From: Candidatus Uhrbacteria bacterium
GTDB lineage: Bacteria > Patescibacteriota > Patescibacteriia > UBA9934 > GWF2-40-263
Assembly (NCBI GenBank): GCA_016208545.1
Contig: JACQXU010000011.1
Location: 1-12,764 of the forward strand
Reading direction: 5' to 3'
DNA length: 12,764 nucleotides
A model generated the notes under the pieces. That model was not told the DNA's origin and ran no database searches. It was given only the letters and a program-made list of their open reading frames with translations. Position numbers and translations under genes: made by a program. Shown piece after piece: positions 7,091 to 12,764 of this stretch; position 1 is the first letter of the stretch; every line of letters begins with the position of its first letter.

Positions 7091-7337
7091 AACTTCACCT
7101 ATTATGTTTTATTAGTTAGATATAAAAAACAATAATAGTAATAAGGGGTGTGGAAAAGTGTAAAAACCTTTTTTTGAACTAATTTAAGCCATTTTATCAA
7201 ACCATTAAAGTGGATAGATGATAAGAGTTCTTTTGGATGAACATCTGGATAACTTTGAACACATTTTTGATTCATCTTTTTATCACCACTTCTTTCACCC
7301 AACAACACAAATTTTCCACAACAATATAAACATGTGA
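7091..7337. promoter_or_regulatory. dnaA-dnaN intergenic region, candidate oriC part with DnaA-box-like sites
   Basis: The 247-nt gap is strongly AT-rich near dnaN (about 7098-7145), like an unwinding element. DnaA-box-like 9-mers: TGTGGAAAA (7149-7157, reverse of TTTTCCACA), TCTGGATAA (7244-7252, reverse of TTATCCAGA, one change from TTATCCACA) and TTTTCCACA (7312-7320). The two TTTTCCACA copies face each other across the gap. A 68-codon frame in the gap (7102-7308) shows no protein-like features. The origin assignment is inferred from gene context and these sites. Confidence 0.5.
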
Positions 7338-8723
7338 TTATATTGCATACAACTTCTGCTTAATCAGTTCCAAATCATGTTGAAGTTTTTCATCAGTCTC
7401 CAAACAATTGCTGATTTTTTCATAAGCATGCATTGCTGTTGTGTGATCTCGTCCGCCAAGTTCAGTTCCAATTGACGGATAACTTGCTTTCATTTCTTCG
7501 CGCATAAGATACATAATTATTTGTCTTGGGAAAGCCAAACGTTTTTGGCGGCTCTGACCTAAAAGATCATTAAGTTGCAGATCAAAATATCCGGCTACCG
7601 TGATAATTAACTGTTTTGGTGTTACATTCTTTTTTGTGTTTGTAGCTTGGAAGCTAAATAAAATCGGTTTAACACTTTCAGCAGTTGGGCGAACATTATT
7701 AAATTGATGGAAAGCGATAATTTTATTAAGAGCCCCTTCAAGTTCGCGAACATTTGTTTGAATCGAAGTTGCTATGTGGTGAAGAATATCGCGTTCTATC
7801 GCGTAAGCTTTTTCTCTGCATTTTGTTTCAAGGATCGCAACTCTCGTTTCAAAGTCTGGTGAGCCGACATCGGCCATCATTCCGCTTTCAAAACGTGAAA
7901 TAAGCCTATCTTCTAGAGATGGAATGGCTTTTGGAGGCCTGTCAGAGGAAATAACGATCTGTTTGTTATTTTGGTAAAGTTGATTGAAAGTGTGGAAAAA
8001 TTCCTCCTGAATTCCCTCTTTTCCTGTTATAAACTGAATATCATCAACCAATAAAACATCAACTGTTCTGTAGCGATTTTTGAATTCAACCATGCGATTA
8101 GCTCTTAAGGCCGTTATAAAATCATTAGTAAATCGTTCGCATGTAACGTAAAGAATTCGTGTTTCTTGATTTTTTCGAATGATCTCGTTACCAACAGCCT
8201 GCAAAAGATGTGTTTTTCCGAGCCCTACCCCGCCGTAGATAAAAAGTGGGTTATAAACCCCGCCAGGCTGTGCGCAAACTGCCTGGGCCGCGGCATGAGC
8301 AAGCTCATTTTGTTTTCCAACAATGAAAGTTGTGAAACAGTATTTGCCGTTAAGCGAGAATTCACCTGTTCTGATTTCGTGTGGTTCGTGTTCTGTTCTT
8401 GGTTGGTATGTATTTGTTTGTGTTTGTGGTTGCGCGACTTGTTCAAAAAGTGTAACGATTTGTGGATTTTGTGATTTTGCCTCAACTCGATAATTTAATT
8501 GTTTGACGGATCCGCTCGTGAGGTCTTGAAGAGCTTGCAGAATTTCTTTTGTGTGTTTTTTTTCAAGCCAGGCTTTTGTGAAAAGATTTGGCACTCCAAT
8601 TATTACCGTGTTTTCACGAATTTCAGAAATAAATGTCTGTTTAAACCAAGTTGTAAAATTGGCTTTGCTAAGTGAAAGTTCAAATCCACCAAGCACAGCT
8701 TGCCAAAGTTCGTTTGTGTTCAT
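7338..8723 (-). CDS. dnaA: Chromosomal replication initiator protein DnaA
   Basis: Binds DnaA boxes and melts the origin. It is 461 aa with all four domains: domain I (1-83, 'LWQAVLGGFELSLSKANFTTWF'), a Q/T/E/P-rich linker (about 90-118), the AAA+ domain with 'LNGKYCFTTFIVGKQNELAHAAA', Walker A GGVGLGKT (164-171), Walker B LLVDD (224-228), sensor 1 'VISSD' (257-261) and Box VII 'EDRLISRFESG' containing the likely arginine finger, and the DNA-binding domain IV with the DnaA signature 'GTELGGRDHTTAMHAYEKI' (419-437). No key residue is missing. The start at 8723 gives the family N-terminus. The leader has no clear Shine-Dalgarno sequence; AGCCGT touches the ATG. It is divergent from rpmH across a gap with DnaA boxes, which suggests autoregulation. 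Confidence 0.98.
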   Translation of the reverse strand: MNTNELWQAVLGGFELSLSKANFTTWFKQTFISEIRENTVIIGVPNLFTKAWLEKKHTKEILQALQDLTSGSVKQLNYRVEAKSQNPQIVTLFEQVAQPQTQTNTYQPRTEHEPHEIRTGEFSLNGKYCFTTFIVGKQNELAHAAAQAVCAQPGGVYNPLFIYGGVGLGKTHLLQAVGNEIIRKNQETRILYVTCERFTNDFITALRANRMVEFKNRYRTVDVLLVDDIQFITGKEGIQEEFFHTFNQLYQNNKQIVISSDRPPKAIPSLEDRLISRFESGMMADVGSPDFETRVAILETKCREKAYAIERDILHHIATSIQTNVRELEGALNKIIAFHQFNNVRPTAESVKPILFSFQATNTKKNVTPKQLIITVAGYFDLQLNDLLGQSRQKRLAFPRQIIMYLMREEMKASYPSIGTELGGRDHTTAMHAYEKISNCLETDEKLQHDLELIKQKLYAI

Positions 8724-8834
8724 ACGGCTGACAGTTTAAACTAATTGTCCACATGTGGGCAAGTGGTAAAAATGTTATCAAATGAGTTGATTTATTGTGG
8801 ACAAGATGTTAGTATTTATTTACAGTTATTTTAT
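8724..8834. promoter_or_regulatory. dnaA-rpmH divergent control region with DnaA boxes (candidate origin/autoregulation)
   Basis: Contains a near-perfect inverted pair of DnaA-box-like 9-mers, TTGTCCACA (8745-8753) directly abutting TGTGGGCAA (8754-8762), and a third, TGTGGACAA (8796-8804). This arrangement between divergent dnaA and rpmH is common for dnaA autoregulation and sometimes for oriC. Which of the two dnaA flanks is the true origin cannot be decided from this window. Confidence 0.6.
8787..8815 (+). promoter_or_regulatory. Putative rpmH-rnpA promoter overlapping a DnaA box
   Basis: TTGATT (8787-8792) and TAGTAT (8810-8815) are separated by 17 nt, a plausible sigma70-type -35/-10 pair, with a start point expected near 8822 and the rpmH ATG at 8835. 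The DnaA box 8796-8804 lies inside the spacer, so DnaA could repress this promoter. Assigned by eye only. Confidence 0.35.
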
Positions 8835-8981
8835 ATGCCAAAACGAACACATCAGCCCAAAAAACGTCAGCGCGCAAAGGTTCACGGATTTCGTGCCCGC
8901 ATGAAATCATCAACCGGTCAGACTGTTCTAAAACGTCGCCGCGCAAAAGGAAGAAAACGTTTAAGTGTAAGCGATAAATAG
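8835..8981 (+). CDS. rpmH: 50S ribosomal protein bL34
   Basis: A 48-aa highly basic protein with the standard bL34 pattern: 'MPKRTHQPKKRQRAKVHGFR', then 'RMKSSTGQTVLKRRRAKGRKRLSVS'. It assembles into the large ribosomal subunit. The frame extends 30 codons further upstream (to 8745) through the DnaA-box region, but the family starts at MPKRT, so 8835 is chosen. It is divergent from dnaA and followed after 5 nt by rnpA, the classical rpmH-rnpA pair. Confidence 0.97.
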   Translation: MPKRTHQPKKRQRAKVHGFRARMKSSTGQTVLKRRRAKGRKRLSVSDK

Positions 8982-8986
8982 AAAGT

Positions 8987-9343
8987 ATGCTCTCAAAAGA
9001 GCATCGGCTTAGAAACGACAAAGATATAAAAACGCTTTTTGCAAAAGGCAAAGGCGTTTTTGGTTTTAATGTAAATATAAAATATCGGCCGAACGGTTTG
9101 CAGATTTCGCGTTTTGCAGTTGTTGTTGGAACAAAAGTATCAAAAAAAGCAGTTGTGAGAAATCGTTTGAAAAGACAAATTCGCGCAATCGTTTTCAAAC
9201 ATCTTAAAAATTTTCGTCCAGGATTTGATGTTGTGTTTATGCCAAAAAAAGAAGCGATTGGCGGAAAAAGTTTGAAGTTTGAAGAAGAGGTTTTGCGCAA
9301 CTTGAAACAAAAAACGCGAATTTTGAAGGCATCGTATTATTAA
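8987..9343 (+). CDS. rnpA: Ribonuclease P protein component
   Basis: Protein subunit that assists RNase P RNA in 5' maturation of tRNAs. It is 118 aa, normal length, basic, starting 'MLSKEHRLRNDKDIKTLFAKG' and carrying the RNR signature 'KKAVVRNRLKRQIRA' (53-67). It lies 5 nt behind rpmH and is presumably cotranscribed. The last six codons and the TAA stop (9341-9343) fall inside the left outer arm of quasi-palindrome copy B (9327-9352), so the end of the coding sequence is part of the hairpin. Confidence 0.95.
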   Translation: MLSKEHRLRNDKDIKTLFAKGKGVFGFNVNIKYRPNGLQISRFAVVVGTKVSKKAVVRNRLKRQIRAIVFKHLKNFRPGFDVVFMPKKEAIGGKSLKFEEEVLRNLKQKTRILKASYY

Positions 9344-9503
9344 ACCGGACTTTAGACGGCGCGGATACAGATGAGATGCGAAGTTCTGCAGTGAAGAAAA
9401 ACCGCAAATGTATCTGTAGATACATTGAGGATTTTTCTTCACGAAGAACAAGCAGATCGCTGTATACGCGAATAGATAAGTCCTGTTTAATAATATGATG
9501 CCT
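9327..9503. repeat. Structured quasi-palindromic repeat element, copy B
   Basis: A 177-nt second copy of the element at 4469-4651, in the same orientation on this strand. Outer arm 9327-9352 pairs with 9478-9503 (26 positions, one C/T mismatch and one G.T). Next come 9360-9370 with 9460-9470 (one mismatch), 9383-9387 (GTTCT) with 9445-9449 (AGAAC), 9392-9401 with 9432-9441, and the terminal hairpin 9407-9414/9419-9426 with loop TGTA. Loop sequences (GCGAA, GCAG, CCGCA/GAGGA) match copy A, while stem sequences differ but still pair. The outer arms share no sequence with those of copy A beyond GGACTT. The element overlaps the end of rnpA and the first possible yidD start codons. Confidence 0.85.
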
Positions 9504-9509
9504 ATAATT

Positions 9510-9761
9510 ATGAAATTCAGCGTTTTTTTCAAAAATCTTGTTTTGTTTACGATCAGGAGTTATCAAAAGACTTTTTCTTTCGATCATGGGTTTGTTCGAT
9601 ATTTTTACCCGGACGGGTTTTGTAGGTTTTATCCAACTTGTTCAGAATACGGTTATCAAGCGATCAATAGGTATGGAGTTTTGAAAGGCGGATTGTTGAC
9701 GCTCAAGCGTATTTTACGTTGCAATCCTTTTTCAAAAGGCGGCAATGATCCGGTTTTATAA
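9510..9761 (+). CDS. yidD: Membrane protein insertion efficiency factor YidD
   Basis: Small membrane-associated protein that aids YidC-dependent insertion. Starting at 9510 gives 83 aa, normal for YidD. The diagnostic core is intact: 'FCRFYPTCSEYGYQAINRYG' (37-56), 'KGGLLTLKRILRCNPF' (59-74) and 'GGNDPV' (77-82), with conserved cysteines 38, 44 and 71. ATGs at 9495 and 9498 are in frame but lie in the right arm of hairpin element B; MKF at 9510 suits the family better, though no Shine-Dalgarno motif decides it. It belongs to the conserved rpmH-rnpA-yidD order, but yidC does not follow. The 3' end overlaps convergent DUF167 by 6 nt. Confidence 0.93.
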   Translation: MKFSVFFKNLVLFTIRSYQKTFSFDHGFVRYFYPDGFCRFYPTCSEYGYQAINRYGVLKGGLLTLKRILRCNPFSKGGNDPVL

Positions 9762-9977
9762 ATTGATTTTTATTTGTTTAATTCGTGTTGTTGTCCCACG
9801 AACAATTTCGATTGCTGTTTTCTTTATTCCAAGTTCTTCTGACAAAAGTTCAAGAATTGCGTTATTCGCCTTCCCTTTTTCTGGAGCGGCAGTAACTGAA
9901 ATTTTCAGAGTATCTTCATCAACCCACTCAAGAGAATTTTTCCGCGCATTTGGTTTTGCATAAACCGTAAGAATCAT
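9756..9977 (-). CDS. DUF167 / YggU family protein
   Basis: A 73-aa protein with the DUF167 pattern: 'VYAKPNARKNSLEW' (5-18), then 'LKISVTAAPEKGKANNAILELLSEELGI' (28-55), with the hallmark 'APxKGKAN', and 'IVRGTTTRIKQIKI' (58-71). The fold is a small alpha/beta domain of unknown biochemical role. The start overlaps the trigger factor stop as ATGA, so it is probably translated together with tig. Its stop overlaps yidD by 6 nt on the opposite strand. Confidence 0.92.
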   Translation of the reverse strand: MILTVYAKPNARKNSLEWVDEDTLKISVTAAPEKGKANNAILELLSEELGIKKTAIEIVRGTTTRIKQIKINL

Positions 9978-11266
9978 ATTTTCACCATTTTTTGTTTGAG
10001 TAATGTTATTACTTTTCTGTTTCTTAGCATTTGCTCGGCGTATTCTCTGAAAGACGGTTCATAAATACGTTTTTTAGATTCCTGATCTTCATAATGATCA
10101 GCAATTCGATCAAGTTCAGCATCAATTTCCTTTTCTTCAACTTGAATTTTTTCTTTTTCTGCAACTGCACGCAGAGCAAGCGCGACTTTAATTCTTGTAA
10201 TAGCTTGCGGAGTAAAATCAATCTTGAGTTGCGAAAGCGTTTTTTTCAAATTTGATACGTAAGTTTCAAACTCGACTCCTTGAGACTCCACATTTCTTTT
10301 CAATTCTTCGATCATTCTGTTTATTTCTTCGTTCAAAAGCAAGTCAGGAATTTCCTCAAATTGAGATTTTTTTGAAACAAGCTCCAAAACTTCTTTTTCT
10401 TGTCTTGATTGTTCTTCGAGTTCTTTTTCTTCCTTCATGTTTTTTTCAATCATTTCACGGAGATCTGATAAATCTTTCATTCCAAGCGAAGTTGCGAACA
10501 CGTCATCAATAGTTGTAGGTTCAAGATTATAAATTTCTTTGATTGTAATATCAAAATCAACATCACTTCCAGCCAGCATTTTTTGAACATGCTCTTTTGG
10601 AAATGGAAGTGTGAATGTCTTTTGTTCGCCCTCTTTCATTCCAATTAATTTTTCTTTAAGACCTGGGATGTAATAATCTTCAGTCAAATAAATTGCATGA
10701 TTTGGAGACTGCCCTCCCTCAATCGCAACACCACCCTTTTTGATATTCATGGAAAGCACAACTTTATCTTTCGCTCCTACTTCTGCGGTGGACTGCGCGC
10801 GAATTTCTTTTGTTTGCATTCGCTGGATATCACGAATAGCCAGATCAATGTCTTTTTGTGTAATTTCAGCCGGTTTTGCATCAACTGAAAGTTTTGTGTA
10901 ATCAGTGAGCGAAAGCACTTTTGGCATTCGTGTAACCTCGGCTGTAAAAATAATATCGTTTCCAGGCGCCAATTTTTCAACATCAATTTTTGGAGAGCCG
11001 ACAGTTTCGATATTGTTCGCAAGGACTGCTTCAACAAATGATTTTCTAATGATAGACTCAAGCGCTTCTTCCAAAATTTTCATGTCCCCAAAACGCTGTT
11101 TTACAATTTCAAAACTTGCCATTCCAGGACGAAAACCAGAAATTGGAGTTTGTTTAGAAAGCCGTTTTGCCGCTTCTTCAAGATACGGTCGCGCCTCTTC
11201 TTGAGTAACAGTGAAGGTTAGTTTTACTAGTGCTTTCTCTTTTTCATCGATTTTGATTTGAGTCAT
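9974..11266 (-). CDS. tig: Trigger factor (ribosome-associated chaperone, PPIase)
   Basis: Binds nascent chains at the ribosomal exit tunnel. It is 430 aa, typical. It has an N-terminal ribosome-binding domain (1-115) with the signature 'GFRPG' (44-48), a FKBP-type domain (about 160-245: 'VGAKDKVVLSMNIKKGGV', 'IPGLKEKLIGMKEGEQKTFTLPFP') and a long helical, charge-rich C-terminal chaperone domain (250-430). The signature loop continues M-A-S instead of the common K-A/V-P, losing the usual proline, which may be lineage variation. The start at 11266 gives the expected N-terminus, and a heptamer array touches the ATG with no Shine-Dalgarno sequence. It is followed by DUF167 with a 4-nt overlap. 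Confidence 0.96.
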   Translation of the reverse strand: MTQIKIDEKEKALVKLTFTVTQEEARPYLEEAAKRLSKQTPISGFRPGMASFEIVKQRFGDMKILEEALESIIRKSFVEAVLANNIETVGSPKIDVEKLAPGNDIIFTAEVTRMPKVLSLTDYTKLSVDAKPAEITQKDIDLAIRDIQRMQTKEIRAQSTAEVGAKDKVVLSMNIKKGGVAIEGGQSPNHAIYLTEDYYIPGLKEKLIGMKEGEQKTFTLPFPKEHVQKMLAGSDVDFDITIKEIYNLEPTTIDDVFATSLGMKDLSDLREMIEKNMKEEKELEEQSRQEKEVLELVSKKSQFEEIPDLLLNEEINRMIEELKRNVESQGVEFETYVSNLKKTLSQLKIDFTPQAITRIKVALALRAVAEKEKIQVEEKEIDAELDRIADHYEDQESKKRIYEPSFREYAEQMLRNRKVITLLKQKMVKI

Positions 11267-11327
11267 AACGGCTAATAGCTAACGGCTAAAGGCTTAACTG
11301 ACGGCTAAAGGCTAACGGCTAAATGCT
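11267..11327 (-). repeat. Heptanucleotide tandem array abutting the tig start codon
   Basis: Read on the minus strand, eight 7-mers of the AGCCGTT type (variants AGCATTT, AGCCTTT, AGCCGTC, AGCTATT) and one 5-nt remnant (AGTTA, 11295-11299) run from 11327 to 11267. The next base is the A of the tig ATG. The array forms the entire proximal leader and has no Shine-Dalgarno motif. Confidence 0.85.
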
Positions 11328-11331
11328 TTTT

Positions 11332-11337
11332 TGTCAA
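11332..11337 (-). promoter_or_regulatory. Possible -35 box for tig
   Basis: The minus strand reads TTGACA, an exact sigma70 -35 consensus, just before the heptamer array. A 17-nt spacer would put TAGCCT (11309-11314, part of the array) at -10, a poor match. The proposal is that the array itself supplies the -10 region. Weak, by eye. Confidence 0.25.
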
Positions 11338-11362
11338 TGAAAAAACAGCCCAAGAGGGCTGT
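11338..11362 (-). terminator. Rho-independent terminator after the ParB-like gene
   Basis: On the minus strand, ACAGCCC (complement of 11356-11362), loop TCTT, GGGCTGT (complement of 11345-11351), then TTTTTT. It lies 20 nt downstream of the stop codon of the ParB-like gene and closes the right-hand gene group before tig. Confidence 0.88.
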
Positions 11363-11382
11363 AAGAGTTAGAAGTACGGATA

Positions 11383-12180
11383 TTAGGCCTTCTTTACCTC
11401 GAACCTACTCCTCCATCCTTCGAGAGCGCGTGAGGCAGACTTCTGAAGTTCGTTGATATGAGCAAAGATATCGGCCACCTGCCTGCGAGTCACGTCGCCA
11501 TCATCGAGCTTTTCGAGGAGGGACCTGATCAATGCCGCGTTTTTGGAGCCCATAGACTTGTAGGCTGTGGTGAGCTGTCTCTGTACATCTGCAACCCCCT
11601 GCTTGTGCTTCCGGCGCTTGCCAGAGAGGTGGTCTTTGAGGGTTTCAGGATCCACACCGTGCTTTTCAGCGGCCTGCGCGATCGTGAGTCCGCCGTCCGT
11701 AACTGCGGATGCGGCTTTCATGAGTTGCTTTCTTGCGGACTTGGACTTCACAGATTTGACGTAAATGCGCGTCATGCCTGGCGGAAGACTGAGAAGTTCG
11801 CTGATGCGTTTGATCGACTCTCCCTTATCGATGAGCAACATGACAGTGTGCTCGGTGTCTTCTGGTGTGGGCGGAAGAGATCCGCCAGCGTTGGCTCGAT
11901 ACGCGTAGCCGATCATTTCGACCTCGGACTCGAATTCAAGAACCCGAACGTCGATCTCATTCATACCCGCCAGTTCGTAGCCTTCCTTGCGGTGACGGCC
12001 ATCGACAACGACGTTCAGAATTCCGTCACAATCAGTTACCTCGATCGGGGTCCTCATCGTAACACCGTTCGCGATGAGCTGGCCCAAGTACAGCGCATGT
12101 TCTGTGTCGAGTTCTCGGCGCACAAACAGATTCATCTGCAGGTCAGACAATCTGACCCTGCGCATTCCCGAATCTTTCAT
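11383..12180 (-). CDS. ParB-like nuclease-fold domain protein with helix-turn-helix regions
   Basis: 265-aa predicted soluble DNA-binding protein. The N-terminal part (5-82) looks like a ParB/Srx-type domain, with the motif 'VVVDGRHRKEGYELAGM' (57-73) corresponding to the 'GxHRxxAxxxxG' loop that binds CTP or nucleotide in ParB proteins. A first HTH-like stretch spans about 105-145 ('PEDTEHTVMLLIDKGESIKRISELL') and a second about 165-188 ('LTIAQAAEKHGVDPETLKDHL'). The C-terminus is helical and basic. No partner ParA is visible, so chromosome partitioning cannot be claimed; a regulator or plasmid/phage-type ParB-like protein is equally possible. A good ribosome-binding site (AAGGGAG) lies about 11 nt upstream of the ATG. 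Its base composition is much richer in G+C than dnaA, liv or tig, consistent with transfer. It is the last gene of a three-gene group. Confidence 0.72.
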   Translation of the reverse strand: MKDSGMRRVRLSDLQMNLFVRRELDTEHALYLGQLIANGVTMRTPIEVTDCDGILNVVVDGRHRKEGYELAGMNEIDVRVLEFESEVEMIGYAYRANAGGSLPPTPEDTEHTVMLLIDKGESIKRISELLSLPPGMTRIYVKSVKSKSARKQLMKAASAVTDGGLTIAQAAEKHGVDPETLKDHLSGKRRKHKQGVADVQRQLTTAYKSMGSKNAALIRSLLEKLDDGDVTRRQVADIFAHINELQKSASRALEGWRSRFEVKKA

Positions 12181-12183
12181 TCC

Positions 12184-12453
12184 TCATTGCTCCCTTCTGT
12201 TGCTGGTTGCTTCATCGGACGGATTTACGTACCGTCCGACCAAAGCGCGCCACCCGGCACGCTTTTTTCTCACTCTCGATAGAACCACCATTGTTCCAGG
12301 GTCTGGTAGATCATCTTCTTGCCAAACATTTCGGTCAAGCGAGAAAGTGATTATTGAATCAAGTTCTTCACACCGAGCGACAACGTATGGTCCGTGTTTG
12401 CCGTTTTGGATGATCTTCTCAACGACAGCTTGATATTTTCTGTTATGTGTCAT
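12184..12453 (-). CDS. Small hypothetical protein (possible beta-barrel)
   Basis: 89 aa, not recognised. It alternates hydrophobic and polar residues ('GPYVVARCEELDSIITFSLD', 'TMVVLSRVRKKRAGWRA'), suggesting a small beta-barrel, perhaps OB- or SH3-like, with a basic tail. This is a guess from pattern only. Support for being real: a strong Shine-Dalgarno AAGGAGA 6 nt before ATG 12453, a 1-nt TGATG overlap with the upstream gene, and a 3-nt gap to the ParB-like gene. It shares the higher G+C of the right-hand group. Confidence 0.65.
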   Translation of the reverse strand: MTHNRKYQAVVEKIIQNGKHGPYVVARCEELDSIITFSLDRNVWQEDDLPDPGTMVVLSRVRKKRAGWRALVGRYVNPSDEATSNRREQ

Positions 12454-12764
12454 CAGCTGTCTCCTTTCAGCTTCGCGTTCTTGTCATTCAAAAGGTTCAA
12501 GAGTTTGACGATCGTTTCTGTGAGTGATGGAACGTTAACAGAGTCAAGTTCACTACTCGTGGAATGTTCATCTTCAAGCAGTGCTATCAAGGCCTCCATA
12601 ATATAGATCATTGCCGTGAATCGTTTTGGAGAGATCGCTTGAGGATCCTGTCCTTGAGTTTCTGTTCTCGGATGTCTTCCACTTGGAAGATCCAGACGAT
12701 ATATTTTTCGAGCATTCACTTTTGCTTGATCGAGTTCTTCCCTTTTTGCTTTCCACGTTTCCCA
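12453..12764 (-). CDS. Hypothetical protein, partial (5' end beyond the right edge)
   Basis: The frame is open from the right edge of the window to the TGA at 12453-12455, about 103 codons. A GTG at 12719 could be a start, but the codons upstream of it continue in an ordinary charged pattern (W-E-T-W-K-A-K-R-E-E-L), so the gene more likely begins outside. Visible features: a basic/polar first half, a hydrophobic helix-like stretch 'FTAMIYIMEALIALLED' and a leucine-rich C-terminus 'IVKLLNLLNDKNAKL'. No family is recognised. The downstream start overlaps its stop by 1 nt, and its 3' end carries the ribosome-binding site of that gene. Confidence 0.6.
   Translation of the reverse strand, partial: WETWKAKREELDQAKVNARKIYRLDLPSGRHPRTETQGQDPQAISPKRFTAMIYIMEALIALLEDEHSTSSELDSVNVPSLTETIVKLLNLLNDKNAKLKGDS

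Noticed and set aside
7102..7308. 68-codon minus-strand frame in the dnaA-dnaN gap
   Set aside because: No ribosome-binding site and no protein-like pattern (Tyr/Phe/Lys runs from AT-rich DNA). It overlaps the DnaA-box-like sites.
8745..8834. Extended N-terminus of bL34 from 8745
   Set aside because: It would translate the DnaA boxes and promoter region; bL34 invariably begins near MPKRT/MKRT.
8809..9300. 163-codon minus-strand frame opposite rpmH-rnpA
   Set aside because: Antisense to two unmistakable genes; its composition mirrors the basic codons of those genes.
11458..12282. A long plus-strand open frame (274 codons) opposite the ParB-like gene
   Set aside because: It runs antisense to a gene with a clear ParB motif and ribosome-binding site. 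Its translation is rich in Arg/His/Cys/Ser with no domain pattern, typical of a shadow frame in a GC-richer stretch.

Overview
The window is an AT-rich, tightly packed bacterial chromosome segment around dnaA-dnaN. A short DnaA beginning with an 'LWQAVLGG.E' domain I, compact operons with 1-4 nt overlaps, the absence of recF/gyrB after dnaN, and an Ig-domain tail of a probable cell-wall enzyme suggest a Patescibacteria (CPR) member. This placement is inference from gene style, not a phylogenetic result.

Layout. 1-693 (+) is the C-terminal end of a large secreted or wall protein with two Ig-like modules. 690-4406 (-) is a branched-chain amino-acid-type ABC transporter operon livH-livM-livG-UPF0462-livF, with a UPF0462/C4orf33-like gene inserted between the two ATPase genes. 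4407-4717 is a gene-free gap holding a 183-nt quasi-palindrome and a terminator. 4718-5908 (-) is livK, the substrate-binding protein, directly behind dnaN (5954-7090) and dnaA (7338-8723), both (-). Divergent from dnaA are rpmH, rnpA and yidD (8835-9761, +), the usual origin neighbourhood. A second copy of the quasi-palindrome (9327-9503) sits between rnpA and yidD and overlaps both gene ends. DUF167 (YggU family) and trigger factor (9756-11266, -) follow. From about 11373 to the right edge the composition becomes clearly GC-richer and the genes change character: a ParB-like double-HTH protein, a small unknown, and a partial unknown. This looks like the edge of an acquired island.

The most notable signals are non-coding. 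First, two copies of a roughly 180-nt hairpin element (4469-4651 and 9327-9503) share conserved internal-loop sequence. Their stems have diverged by about ten compensatory base-pair changes, and their outermost arms are unrelated in sequence between copies yet self-complementary within each copy. This is either a structured RNA or DNA element under selection for folding, or a mobile hairpin that sits in (or creates) palindromic flanks. Second, two unrelated tandem heptanucleotide arrays (5909-5950 and 11267-11327) each end exactly at the start codon of the downstream gene (livK, tig) and leave no room for a Shine-Dalgarno sequence, although dnaN and the island genes do have one.

How the genes work together: DnaA and the beta clamp start and sustain replication from an origin probably in the dnaA flanks. 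RpmH, RnpA and YidD serve the ribosome, tRNA maturation and membrane insertion, and trigger factor serves nascent-chain folding. LivK with LivHMGF would import amino acids, as expected for an organism unable to make many of its own.
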